A stretch of 64,000 nucleotides of DNA, taken from Dyadobacter koreensis. Its GTDB lineage: Bacteria; Bacteroidota; Bacteroidia; Cytophagales; Spirosomataceae. The DNA lies in contig NZ_FNXY01000001.1 in the NCBI RefSeq assembly GCF_900108855.1, forward strand, positions 868,001 through 932,000, in the 5' to 3' direction. Shown piece after piece: positions 45,526 to 54,309 of the stretch (its first letter is position 1; each line of letters begins with the position of its first letter). A program made the position numbers and the translations under genes. The notes under the pieces are model-generated. The model saw nothing but the letters and a program-made list of their open reading frames with translations, searched no databases and was not told the DNA's origin.

Positions 45526-46737
45526 TTATTTATTGATCAATATTTTATGAAATGAAAATGTGCCGTCAGTATGCACTACTTTCAACAGATACATACCGTT
45601 TGCCAAATATCCGACCGGGATACCGGTTGACGAAATCTTTGCAAGGGAGCCAGGCGAAGATTGATAAGCCGTCACACCAATTGTATTGACAATCGAAATC
45701 TCTTTAACATTTTCAAGATCAACGTTTTTCAAAAATAAAACATTTGAAACAGGATTTGGATATACACTTTCCAAACTTTCCGCTTTTTCAAATTTGATAT
45801 TTTTTATCAAACTGTAAGCAAAAGTCGCGTCCCGATCAATCATTTTAAGTCGGTAATAGTTAATCCCATTTTTCGGAGAAATATCCGTGTGTGTATAGTG
45901 ATGCAAATTTTTACTTTCGCCTGCTGCTGCCTTTTGACCGATAAGATTCCAGTTTTTAGCATCTAAACTTCGTTCTATGTCAAAACGCTCCGCGTTGATC
46001 TCCTCTGTCGTCGCCCATTTTAAGTGCGCAGCCCTGGCCTCTTCTGTCACCGAAAAGGAAACCAGTTTAACAGGGAGCGGGGAGTCGACGCAAAACTCCA
46101 ACGGATCGCTTGTATCCGTACAGCCACCGCCGATAGCCGAAATACTGGTTGCGGCAGTAAATACAGGCAAAGCAAATCCGTTGGCCGTGTTATAATTCAC
46201 CGCATATATCCTATACGTGCCAATTGACGAAGGTACCGTTATAGAAGTTGCTGTGCCGCTAGAAATAATGATATCCGCCTGATCTGTCAAAACGTATCGG
46301 GTTTCGTACCCAGCGCTAGTATTTTGCCCGGCAGGCGTAAACGAAACCGACGTACCCACAGAAACGCATCCACCTGTTATACAAAACGATACAGCTGCAG
46401 ACCCCACTGAAACACATGCGCCCGAAATTGAACTTATATTAATCCCTCGGGTAAAGTCAGGTTCGGAATCGTTTCGGTAGTTGACCGTATAAATCTTATA
46501 AGAACCATCCACACTTGGTGCGTTAAAACCACTGATAACGGTTTTGATAATAACTCCGTCTTCGTTGGTAAGCACATTTGCTGTGGTATATCCAGCCGTT
46601 GTATTATTGCCGGTTACCGAAAAATTTATTGTTGAGCCCGGACTCAGACATTGTGAGAAACCATCGAGCGTAGCGCTCAAAAAAATAAAAACCAGCGCAA
46701 TCCGACTCCAAAGCACCCATTTTTTAGAATGTATCAT
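45526..46737 (-). CDS. Secreted protein with T9SS C-terminal sorting domain
   Basis: This 403-residue protein has a signal peptide (cleavage near DGFSQ). There are two tandem related units, each starting C-S/V-x-G-S-T and spanning about 105 residues (INFSVTGNNTTAGYTTANVL and VSFTPAGQNTSAGYETRYVL). A fibronectin-like segment follows (LKWATTEEINAERFDIERS), and the type A T9SS sorting domain VYPNPVSNVLFL ends in the exposed strand SFHKILINK. The product is secreted across the outer membrane or attached to the surface. It lies 30 bp downstream of the large SprB-like protein gene. Confidence 0.88.
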   Translation of the reverse strand: MIHSKKWVLWSRIALVFIFLSATLDGFSQCLSPGSTINFSVTGNNTTAGYTTANVLTNEDGVIIKTVISGFNAPSVDGSYKIYTVNYRNDSEPDFTRGINISSISGACVSVGSAAVSFCITGGCVSVGTSVSFTPAGQNTSAGYETRYVLTDQADIIISSGTATSITVPSSIGTYRIYAVNYNTANGFALPVFTAATSISAIGGGCTDTSDPLEFCVDSPLPVKLVSFSVTEEARAAHLKWATTEEINAERFDIERSLDAKNWNLIGQKAAAGESKNLHHYTHTDISPKNGINYYRLKMIDRDATFAYSLIKNIKFEKAESLESVYPNPVSNVLFLKNVDLENVKEISIVNTIGVTAYQSSPGSLAKISSTGIPVGYLANGMYLLKVVHTDGTFSFHKILINK

Positions 46738-46767
46738 ATTTATGACAATTAAGTGTTTGAAAATCTA

Positions 46768-48393
46768 TTAAGGATTGAGCGTGATCGTTCCGGCCGCTGG
46801 CGTACAGCAATCGGCCGCCTCAATAGTGACAGGGGTAGCCACAGATGCCCCACACCCATCCTTCACCATAACCTGATAAATTCCAGGAATCAAGCCGCTT
46901 TTTATGTTACTCGCTTGATAGGTTGCCCCGTTATCAAAACTATATGTCTGTCCCGAAATAGGATTGTTAATTGTTATTGTTCCCGTTGCAAGCGAGCAGG
47001 TCGGCTGTATAATTGTTGCCTCAGGAGCATCAATAGGCAAACATCCTCCAAAAGTGAAATACGAAGAACCTGGTGCCCAGGCTGTAGCATAAGAGAAATA
47101 ATCCACTCCGTTTACAGTGATCGGCGTCAAAACCATAGGATACGTAACAGCAGTCGTTGCTGAACCTGTCGCGCTTCTCACAATGCGCGGCGCCGTATAA
47201 GCAGAAACTGCGTTGGCCGGGAAAAGAAGCGTAACCGCCTGAGCTATACTACCAACATTTTCAACTTTCCACCACTTATTAAATAAGTCGTTAACACTGG
47301 TTAAATTACTTGCGTAACTGGTTCCCGGAAGATTATTGTCGCCCCAGATTATGTACCTCCTGTCGAGTCCGATCCCACCTGCATTCGCAGCATTTGTCGC
47401 TTGCGGTGCACCGTTCAAACTCATTAAAACCTGGTCTCCCGGATTTGAACTCTGACTTTGTTTTTGTAATAAGAGTGAAGTGTCGTCACGACCAATACCA
47501 GCAATGTTAGAACCATATCCGGCCACAGAATATACTGTTGAGCCATCCGAAGCAACGTAATCAAAAGGTAATGTTTTACCATATTTTACGGCCAGATACG
47601 TTTCGACCTGCTGGCGTTCAAGCGTAGTCAGATCCTTTTCGTAAACAATTGTTTCAAACAAATTACCATACCAAGGCTGCGACCCAGCAACACTGCTTCC
47701 AATCCGGAGTTCTTTTCCCTCTAGACTATACGCACCAATAGCACTATTTCCAGCCGCAGCGGATAATCCGTTCCGGAATATTTGATGGTTAAAAGCAGGA
47801 ACTGCTACCGTACCCGTCCGGAATGTCCAGATATTATTAGAATTGTAATCAGCTGCTGCCATCGGCGTTGCAATTCTACCACCAGCTACGGCATTACCCA
47901 TATCATAGTAAATAGTACCGCCGTTTGGAAAATGGACATTCAGTCGATTAAAACTGTCGTTTACATCCGAAGATCCCCAAATAACACTTGTCAAAGAAGT
48001 AGAAGTGCCCAAAATTTTTGCTGCAATGAAGGTAGAATTGCTGTTTACAGCATCAGCTCCAAAGACAGTCGAATTAATCAAGACATCGGTTGTTCCATTG
48101 AAACGTACAACGGGATTCCAGTTTGCAAGATTCACCTCATCGGTGTAATAAGTTGCCGTACCGGTAAAGCTTTTTGTTCCGGGCTGGGAAGTCCAGCTTG
48201 TTACCGCGTCTCCATTTGTGGTCGTCCCCGTCCCGCTGTTGGCTTTTAACCAAACCATAGCGCCGGTTACTCCTCCCGGAGACTGCGCCTGCGTGGTTGT
48301 GATTCCAGCTAGAAGATATGCGGCTACCTGGCAGCCCATCACAATTTTTTTAAGCCGTTTTCCGATTTGAAATGTGGTAAAAATTTGCTTCAT
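46768..48393 (-). CDS. Surface protein with LamG-like and SprB-like domains
   Basis: This 541-residue protein starts with a signal peptide from the ATG at 48393 (MKQIFTTFQIGKRLKKIVMG, cleavage near TTQAQ); an ATG at 48465 is less signal-like. Next are a concanavalin/LamG-like domain (GGVTGAMVWLKANSGTG), a DUF8202-like middle (GIGLDRRYIIWGDN) and an SprB-type repeat (PEATIIQPTCSLATGTITIN). It ends at CCTPAAGTITLNP with no T9SS sorting domain. Longer relatives carry many repeats plus a sorting domain, so this may be a shortened adhesin. Confidence 0.75.
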   Translation of the reverse strand: MKQIFTTFQIGKRLKKIVMGCQVAAYLLAGITTTQAQSPGGVTGAMVWLKANSGTGTTTNGDAVTSWTSQPGTKSFTGTATYYTDEVNLANWNPVVRFNGTTDVLINSTVFGADAVNSNSTFIAAKILGTSTSLTSVIWGSSDVNDSFNRLNVHFPNGGTIYYDMGNAVAGGRIATPMAAADYNSNNIWTFRTGTVAVPAFNHQIFRNGLSAAAGNSAIGAYSLEGKELRIGSSVAGSQPWYGNLFETIVYEKDLTTLERQQVETYLAVKYGKTLPFDYVASDGSTVYSVAGYGSNIAGIGRDDTSLLLQKQSQSSNPGDQVLMSLNGAPQATNAANAGGIGLDRRYIIWGDNNLPGTSYASNLTSVNDLFNKWWKVENVGSIAQAVTLLFPANAVSAYTAPRIVRSATGSATTAVTYPMVLTPITVNGVDYFSYATAWAPGSSYFTFGGCLPIDAPEATIIQPTCSLATGTITINNPISGQTYSFDNGATYQASNIKSGLIPGIYQVMVKDGCGASVATPVTIEAADCCTPAAGTITLNP

Positions 48394-48609
48394 AGTTTTC
48401 CTGATTGAGGTTTGAGTGGAATTGACATGACAATAAATGCGAATTTCATCCACGTGGGATAGCAAATATTTTCATTCAGCGCTCAAACTTATTAAGTGAT
48501 AGCAAATTACTTCGTAGCGACACTTTTGAAGCGTTTGTAAAATAAATTAGACGAAAGAAAAAGGAGACTTCTAAAGACGTTTGGCGGATGCTGCACCCTG
48601 GAATTATAA

Positions 48610-49266
48610 TTATTTGAAATATTCCGAGGTATTGCCCAGTTCCCAAACTTTCTTGATCAGCTGAGAAAGGTTACTCACCTTCATTTTTTGGAAAATCCTA
48701 TTTTTATAAACACTTACAGTCGGAAGTGCAAGCATTAATTTATGTGCAATTTCACTGGTACTTTTCCCTGCGATCAGATGATCCATAATTTCCATCTCAC
48801 GTGCGGAAAGTTTTGATATCTGAGCTGAGAGACTTATTATTTCTTTGTCCGGATTTGTATTTCTTAATAAATGCTCAGTTAAAAAATCACTCATAAATAT
48901 CCCGTCAGACATGATTACCCTAAAAGCCGTCTGAAATTCCTGGACTGTGCAGGTTTTGGAAACAAATCCCCTGGCTCCCGCCTTGATGTATAAAACAGCG
49001 TAGGTTTCTTCTGGAAAAGATGAAAACATCATGACTTTTAAATCAGGCTGAATGGTGAATATTTCCTGAAGCATGGAAACATTATTTCCTCCGGGAATAT
49101 TGATGTCCAACACCAATATATCGAAAGATTTCCTCCGTAGAATTTCAACAGTATTCTCAAAAGAAACAGACATCTCCGTTTCGCAATCCGGATAAATTTC
49201 GCTGATCATCATACCTGCTCCAAGCGCGATTACACCATGATCGTCAGCAATAAGGGTTTTTAACAT
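48610..49266 (-). CDS. LuxR/NarL-family response regulator
   Basis: This 218-residue protein has a receiver domain with acidic residues D8/D9 and phosphoacceptor D54 (ILVLDINIPGG), and a C-terminal LuxR-type HTH (LSAREMEIMDHLIAGKSTSE). There is no kinase gene beside it, so it is an orphan here. It lies 216 bp upstream of the surface-protein pair on the same strand and might control it. That link is only positional. Confidence 0.9.
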   Translation of the reverse strand: MLKTLIADDHGVIALGAGMMISEIYPDCETEMSVSFENTVEILRRKSFDILVLDINIPGGNNVSMLQEIFTIQPDLKVMMFSSFPEETYAVLYIKAGARGFVSKTCTVQEFQTAFRVIMSDGIFMSDFLTEHLLRNTNPDKEIISLSAQISKLSAREMEIMDHLIAGKSTSEIAHKLMLALPTVSVYKNRIFQKMKVSNLSQLIKKVWELGNTSEYFK

Positions 49267-49734
49267 AAAATGAACACCAGGTCTATATTGTAAAGTGCGG
49301 AGCTACGGTTAATAAAAGTAAACTTAAAGTAAATAATTGAACTATGTCCTATTACTTAAAATGTGGGCATGAGTTTATTTTATCTGTACGAATTTAAAAA
49401 AACATGATAACTATATTTTATATACGTAAATACGCCAAGAATTTCCGGTCGTCAAAATATGATATATATCATGGTTTCAAATTAAGTTCATTTTAAATAT
49501 AGTTTTAATTTTGTGTTGTGATTCAGTACTTAAGGCAAATAAGAGCGATCAAAATTATTTTATCCTCCCCTTCATATTACACTCAACTTGTTTAGTTATC
49601 CCTGAAACATGGCCGCTGACAGCGGCCACGGGATTTTTGTGTAAAAGCATTTTTATTTTACAGCTCTCCCAGCTGATATTTATCTTACTTTGCACTCAAC
49701 AGAAGCCTTTCGGCATATAAATACCAAATCTTAA
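49267..49734. other. Long intergenic region upstream of the ModE-like gene
   Basis: 468 bp with no convincing gene. It has a TAATTTTG promoter-like element at 49506-49513 on the plus strand and a strong short hairpin at 49610-49628, which would sit in the leader of the ModE-like gene about 110 bp before its start. Otherwise AT-rich. Confidence 0.5.
49610..49638 (+). promoter_or_regulatory. Hairpin with T-tract in the leader of the ModE-like gene
   Basis: TGGCCGCT at 49610-49617 pairs with AGCGGCCA at 49621-49628 around a 3-nt loop, followed by CGGGA and TTTTT. It lies between a promoter-like element and the ModE-like start, so it may be an attenuator. The spacing to the T-run is longer than in standard terminators. 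Confidence 0.35.
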
Positions 49735-50079
49735 ATGGAAAGAAATATCACAATACGCTTTCGCCACTGGGTTTTTATAGACGATATGAAATTTTTTGGC
49801 CCTGGCCGTTTGGAACTTTTGGAACATATCGAAAGTACGGGCTCGATCTCAAAAGCCGCGAAACTGATGAATATGTCTTACAAAAAGGCATGGCTGATGG
49901 TGGACGAAATGAATAATTATGCAAAAAGTCCCTACATTATTACACAAAAAGGCGGACAGCACGGTGGCGGTACGCTGGTCACAGCAGCAGGAAAAAAATT
50001 GATTGAGGCGTATAAAAAACTGGATGCCAAGCTTGCAGCTGTTGTGGAAGCCGAGAAGGAATTGCTGGCCCTGATTTAA
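49735..50079 (+). CDS. ModE-like winged-helix transcriptional regulator
   Basis: This 114-residue protein matches the N-terminal DNA-binding domain of ModE: IRFRHWVFIDDMKFFGPGRL, the helix-turn-helix GSISKAAKLMNMSYKKAWLM, and the wing KGGQHGGGTLVTAAG. The C-terminal TOBE domains that bind molybdate in E. coli ModE are absent; such short forms are common. It heads a cluster containing a TonB-plug remnant and a molybdopterin-fold protein, consistent with a role in molybdenum or tungsten homeostasis. Confidence 0.85.
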   Translation: MERNITIRFRHWVFIDDMKFFGPGRLELLEHIESTGSISKAAKLMNMSYKKAWLMVDEMNNYAKSPYIITQKGGQHGGGTLVTAAGKKLIEAYKKLDAKLAAVVEAEKELLALI

Positions 50080-50119
50080 GATTATTCCGAAAAACTCATT
50101 TCTGGATTAGAGGTCTTCG

Positions 50120-50127
50120 TATATTTG
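50120..50127 (+). promoter_or_regulatory. Bacteroidota -7 element (TATATTTG)
   Basis: A perfect TAnnTTTG match 30 bp upstream of the chimeric TonB-plug gene, in the gap after the ModE-like gene. Confidence 0.4.
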
Positions 50128-50156
50128 CGATATATCCGTTTGTACATATCGAAATT

Positions 50157-50624
50157 ATGAGACAACTTATACTAACTGTAACTTTTGCCATAGCATTTTC
50201 TTCACTTTTTGCACAGGCCACGGAAAAAGCTACAAGAGACCGCACATTTCAGCTGGGTGAAGCGACAATTCCAGGAGCGATTAGTCGTGACGGCAGCCAA
50301 AGACTTACCTCTTCGCGTATCGAAAAATTCAACCGCACAGATCTTTCAAATGCATTGAACCTTCTTCCTGGTGTGAGTATTGCAAATGTCGGGCCGAGAA
50401 ATGAATCTGTGGTATATGTCCGGGGGTTTGATCTGCGTCAGGTTCCCGTAGTTTTGGATCATTACAACGAGCATATCGTAGCCAGCCCGACGCTGAGCGT
50501 CTTTTTAAAAGATGTATCCAATGAAAAAAATCGGAAAACACTTTCGCTCACAATCGGTGAAAAACGCGATATGATATCATTTTTAGCCATGCTCACCAGT
50601 TTAACATTTATTACAAAATCCTGA
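50157..50624 (+). pseudogene. Deletion chimera of TonB receptor plug and cytochrome-c-peroxidase C-terminus
   Basis: This frame encodes 155 residues. The first 100 are a signal peptide plus the start of a TonB-dependent receptor plug: LNLLPGVSIANVGPRNESVV and YVRGFDLRQVPVVLD. Instead of continuing into a plug and barrel (family about 700 residues), it changes at about 50456 to HYNEHIVASPTLSVFLKDVS and LSLTIGEKRDMISFLAMLTS, which resembles the C-terminal end of di-heme cytochrome c peroxidases. A single in-frame deletion joining two neighbouring genes would explain this. The product is unlikely to be a working receptor. Confidence 0.7.
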
Positions 50625-50662
50625 ATTTTCGAACCCGCATTTAACCTCAAAATCACCATAAC

Positions 50663-51169
50663 ATGTCACCTACCCAGTCTAAATTTCTCACACTGATTTT
50701 TTTTACATGTCTTAACGCTTCTGTCGGAACTTTCGCACAGGACGCAGCTTCGATATCTGTCTCCGGAGAAGTCGTATCGCCATTAAATCTGAAAATATCA
50801 GACCTGAAAGCTTACAGACAAGTCGGCCACAAAGTGAAAGATCGCGATAATAAAGAACACGAATTCAACGGTGTTTCACTAATCGAAATATTGGAAAAAG
50901 CCGGTGTGACAACCGGCAGCAAGCTGCGGGGCGAAAATCTTGCAAAATACGTTTTGATTAAGGCTGCTGATGGCTACGAAGTGATTTATTCGCTTGCTGA
51001 AATTGATCCTGAATTTACTGATCAAGTCATCATTCTGGCTACTCAAAAAGATGGTCAGCTACTACCTGCCGGCGAAGGGCCGTTCCGCATAATTACCCCC
51101 AATGACAAGAAACAGGCGCGGTGGATTCGGGAAGTCCGCTCGATTAAAGTGTTGTTTGCGAAAGAATAA
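50663..51169 (+). CDS. Exported oxidoreductase molybdopterin-binding-fold protein lacking Cys
   Basis: This 168-residue protein has a signal peptide (cleavage near GTFAQ). The mature part fits the small sulfite-oxidase-type molybdopterin-binding fold: ISVSGEVVSPLNLKISDLKA, EFNGVSLIEILEKAG, YEVIYSLAEIDPEF and GPFRIITPNDKKQARWIREV. The mature chain has no cysteine at all, so the Mo-ligand Cys of catalytic members is missing; it may bind the cofactor without that ligand or have another role. It lies downstream of the TonB/peroxidase chimera and the ModE-like gene. Confidence 0.8.
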   Translation: MSPTQSKFLTLIFFTCLNASVGTFAQDAASISVSGEVVSPLNLKISDLKAYRQVGHKVKDRDNKEHEFNGVSLIEILEKAGVTTGSKLRGENLAKYVLIKAADGYEVIYSLAEIDPEFTDQVIILATQKDGQLLPAGEGPFRIITPNDKKQARWIREVRSIKVLFAKE

Positions 51170-51282
51170 GGCCGCTCCCGAAATCCATTACTAAGGAATT
51201 AGTTATTTAACATTTTTTAAGACAATAGAACCCCAGTGATCGCGTTTGGATTTTATGTTTCACCTAATCCAATCAAATCATT

Positions 51283-51879
51283 ATGAGATCACTAACATTA
51301 CTTTGTTTGCTTTTTTGTCTCAGTCTAACCGTAAGTTTCGGGCAGAATACCAGTGAAAAAATCGGGTATGTCGACCAGCAGCTTATCATTGAAAGGATGC
51401 CTGAATTTAAAAAACTGAATCAAGAAATTACGCTAAAAAGCCAGCAGTACGAAAAAGTTTTAAAAGGTAAATTTGACGACTATGAAGCCAAGTCGGCCGC
51501 ACTGGACAAGCTGGTTGCAGGAAAGGCAGAACAGATGATATTGAGAGATAAGGCGTTGGAACTTGACAATCTGAAAAAATCCTATGAAGAATTTGAGGCA
51601 AATGCGATGAAGGAACTTCGTGAATATTACACCAAAAAATTCACTCCGATCAAGCAAAAAGTGAATGAAGCAATTGTTTTTGCCGGCAGACAAAAAGGCT
51701 ATTCATTTATCCTACGGATGGACCTGAATCCGGATGGTGGTGATATGTGGCCGGTTGTGCTATTTGCCCGCGACTCGACGTCGAATCTTTCGGCAGATAT
51801 CATGAAAAATCTCGGAATTGACAGCACGGCGGCATCAGCGAGAAAAATTGGAATTCCTCAGATGCTGCAGCAGAAATAG
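51283..51879 (+). CDS. OmpH/Skp-family periplasmic chaperone
   Basis: This 198-residue protein has a signal peptide (cleavage near VSFGQ) and the Skp pattern: KIGYVDQQLIIERMPEFKKL, a long charged helical hairpin, and the returning strand KGYSFILRMDLNP. Skp holds unfolded outer-membrane proteins in the periplasm. The C-terminal 40 residues extend past the usual end. A terminator follows directly. Confidence 0.87.
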   Translation: MRSLTLLCLLFCLSLTVSFGQNTSEKIGYVDQQLIIERMPEFKKLNQEITLKSQQYEKVLKGKFDDYEAKSAALDKLVAGKAEQMILRDKALELDNLKKSYEEFEANAMKELREYYTKKFTPIKQKVNEAIVFAGRQKGYSFILRMDLNPDGGDMWPVVLFARDSTSNLSADIMKNLGIDSTAASARKIGIPQMLQQK

Positions 51880-51896
51880 ATTTGAGTAAAAATTGA

Positions 51897-51926
51897 AAAA
51901 AGGAGAGTTTGGCGGCTCTCCTTTTT
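51897..51926 (+). terminator. Rho-independent terminator
   Basis: AAAAAGGAGAG pairs with CTCTCCTTTTT around an 8-nt loop, 17 bp after the Skp stop codon. The T-run is on the plus strand. Confidence 0.85.
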
Positions 51927-51992
51927 CGTCCAAACATGTGGCAAAATCCGCGCAAGACCAATGGTAAACTATCAACCCACTTTTACTTAAAG

Positions 51993-54209
51993 TCAGGCAG
52001 ATAATATCTCCTGAAAATGTTCGGCTTCACGCACCCCTTTGATACAAATTATGGTTACTTCCGTGATCGTTTTCTGAACGTCCGAAGTCTCGGCAGCAGC
52101 ATATTCAAGCTTATCCAGCAAAGTCTCCAGCTTCGGCAATAAACCCATAATGGCAACACTGGTTTTCATGTTATGCGCAATCTGATTGAGCTTTGTAAAA
52201 TCCTTTTTCTCAAAAGCGGATTGCAAGCCTGAAACATCTTCCGGCATACACTGTATGAACTGTTCCGTTACTATTTTTTCATAGCCAACATTTCCCTTGC
52301 TAATCTCCTTCATGTAAGTCAGATTGATATATTGGTAATTTACCAACTTCGGAGACGTTTCATGAGCCGTCTGAACCGCCTGATCTCTTTTGACAAACTT
52401 ACTGATTAAAGTGAATAGATCATGTTCGTTGATCGGTTTTGAAATGTATTCATTCATCCCGTGGCTTAAAGATTTTTCACGTTCACCTGCCATTGCGTGT
52501 GCAGTCATGGCAATTATCGGCAGCTGCAATCCCAGATCCTCACGAATGTTCCGTGTGGTGGTATAACCATCCATACCGGGCATTTGTATATCCATGAGAA
52601 CCAGGTCAAACTTCTTTTCCTTTAAAGTGCTAATCGCTTCCGCACCTCCTGATACAACTTCAAAAGAAGCATTCCATTGAGACAGCAAATGTTTCATCAG
52701 GCTCTGATTCATCAGATTATCGTCGACAACGAGAATATTCATCGGAGCGTGAATTGCTGCTTTTGTGGTCTCAGCATCGAAAATTGACAGATCTGTAATT
52801 TGTTCCTCAGCAATCAGATATGGTATATAAAAATTAAATGAGGTACCTTTTCCGGGTTCACTTTTAACTTCTATCTCGCCGTTCTGTAACGTGACCAGAT
52901 TTTTTACAATGGACAAACCTAAGCCGGTTCCTCCATAATTTCTTGTAATAGAATCTTCTGCCTGATTAAAGCGTTCGAAAATGGCTGCGATCTTTTCTTT
53001 ATTGATACCAATTCCCCGATCCGCAACGGAAAATCCGAGGTGAATGACATCACCCGATATTTTTTTTGAACAAATCGAAACAAGGATTTCTCCTTCCTCA
53101 CTGAATTTTAAAGCATTACCAATCAGATTGACAAGAATCTGCGTCAGCCGGGTCGCATCTCCAATTAAAGTGTCGGGAATCTCAGGATCAATTCTACTTT
53201 TAAGCGTCAATCCTTTTTCCTTAACTTTTTCACTAAACAGGGTTTCCAATGAATGGATCAAACCTCGAACACTAAACGGATTGACGACGATCCTCATCAT
53301 ACCAGCTTCAATTTTGGATAGATCCAGAATGTCGTTGATGATGGATAATAAATTTTCGCCAGCAGATTGAATCGAGCCAACAAATTCCGAAGAATCCTGT
53401 TCCAGTTTTTTTCTTTTCAACAGATTTGTAAAACCCAGGATCGAATTTAATGGAGTTCGTATCTCATGGCTCATATTGGCGAGAAAATTTTCCTTGACCT
53501 GCAATGCCTCCCGGGCGGTTTTCTCAGAATCGTCCAGTTTTAATATCAGCTGATTTTGCTGATGGAATTGTTTTACAATAAACCAGCACAAGCCGCCGCT
53601 GCTTACCAATAAAAGAGCAACAAGAAGATTTCCATACAGCCTTGCTTTTCTACCGCTTTCACCAATGGTGTTGCTCAGATCCGACATCATTTTCTGCCGG
53701 CTGTCGTAAATTTTATAGGTAGCAGAAGTAATTTCATTCGAAATTCTACGCGCCCTCGGGTTTGCAATCAGGCTGGTATCCTTCATTTCTCCGGTGTTTA
53801 AAAACCGGTTCATCAGCTTATGTTTTATCTCGATTTTTTCGGTCGCCAGAACATTTAGCCTGTCAAGTAATTGTCGTGTTTTTTCGTCCTCGGTGGAAGC
53901 TTTTATCGTGTCCAAATAGGATTTCACTTCTACTATTTTCGCATCTACACCCTCCAGATGCGAAGTATCGTCAGTAGCAATGCCAGCCCTGATCCGGCTT
54001 TCAACACCCAGCAGGTCCCGGTCGATCGTCCGGAGATGGTTGCTGATCATTAACTCCCGAAGCAACTGATCATTTCCCCGCAGCAGCGAATCGATATTGC
54101 GGGCAGAGTTATATTGTACAACAATCAGAAATATAGTCCCGATGATAAACGCGGCGAAAATAAGATAACTAAAACGTTTGTTGGCCATTACCGAAGAAAG
54201 TGGAAACAT
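51993..54209 (-). CDS. Hybrid sensor histidine kinase with receiver and Hpt domains
   Basis: This protein has 738 residues. TM1 at about 11-32 and TM2 at about 190-212 enclose a CHASE3-like helical sensor. HisKA follows with H248 (MSHEIRTPLNSILGF), then HATPase_c (GTGLGLSIVKNLV), a receiver with D540 (VLMDIQMPGMDGY), and a C-terminal Hpt with H679 (IAHNMKTSVAIMG). This is a complete phosphorelay in one chain. The LytTR regulator gene begins the unit 100 bp upstream on the same strand and is the probable partner. Signal unknown. Confidence 0.92.
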   Translation of the reverse strand: MFPLSSVMANKRFSYLIFAAFIIGTIFLIVVQYNSARNIDSLLRGNDQLLRELMISNHLRTIDRDLLGVESRIRAGIATDDTSHLEGVDAKIVEVKSYLDTIKASTEDEKTRQLLDRLNVLATEKIEIKHKLMNRFLNTGEMKDTSLIANPRARRISNEITSATYKIYDSRQKMMSDLSNTIGESGRKARLYGNLLVALLLVSSGGLCWFIVKQFHQQNQLILKLDDSEKTAREALQVKENFLANMSHEIRTPLNSILGFTNLLKRKKLEQDSSEFVGSIQSAGENLLSIINDILDLSKIEAGMMRIVVNPFSVRGLIHSLETLFSEKVKEKGLTLKSRIDPEIPDTLIGDATRLTQILVNLIGNALKFSEEGEILVSICSKKISGDVIHLGFSVADRGIGINKEKIAAIFERFNQAEDSITRNYGGTGLGLSIVKNLVTLQNGEIEVKSEPGKGTSFNFYIPYLIAEEQITDLSIFDAETTKAAIHAPMNILVVDDNLMNQSLMKHLLSQWNASFEVVSGGAEAISTLKEKKFDLVLMDIQMPGMDGYTTTRNIREDLGLQLPIIAMTAHAMAGEREKSLSHGMNEYISKPINEHDLFTLISKFVKRDQAVQTAHETSPKLVNYQYINLTYMKEISKGNVGYEKIVTEQFIQCMPEDVSGLQSAFEKKDFTKLNQIAHNMKTSVAIMGLLPKLETLLDKLEYAAAETSDVQKTITEVTIICIKGVREAEHFQEILSA

Positions 54210-54309
54210 AGAATTCAGTTATAAAGATGACAGATTGATCGCGGGATAGCACGTGGAAGTCGTCGACAAGACAAAATCAGACGGCGGAAAGGCAAAAAAT
54301 TTCGTTGAA

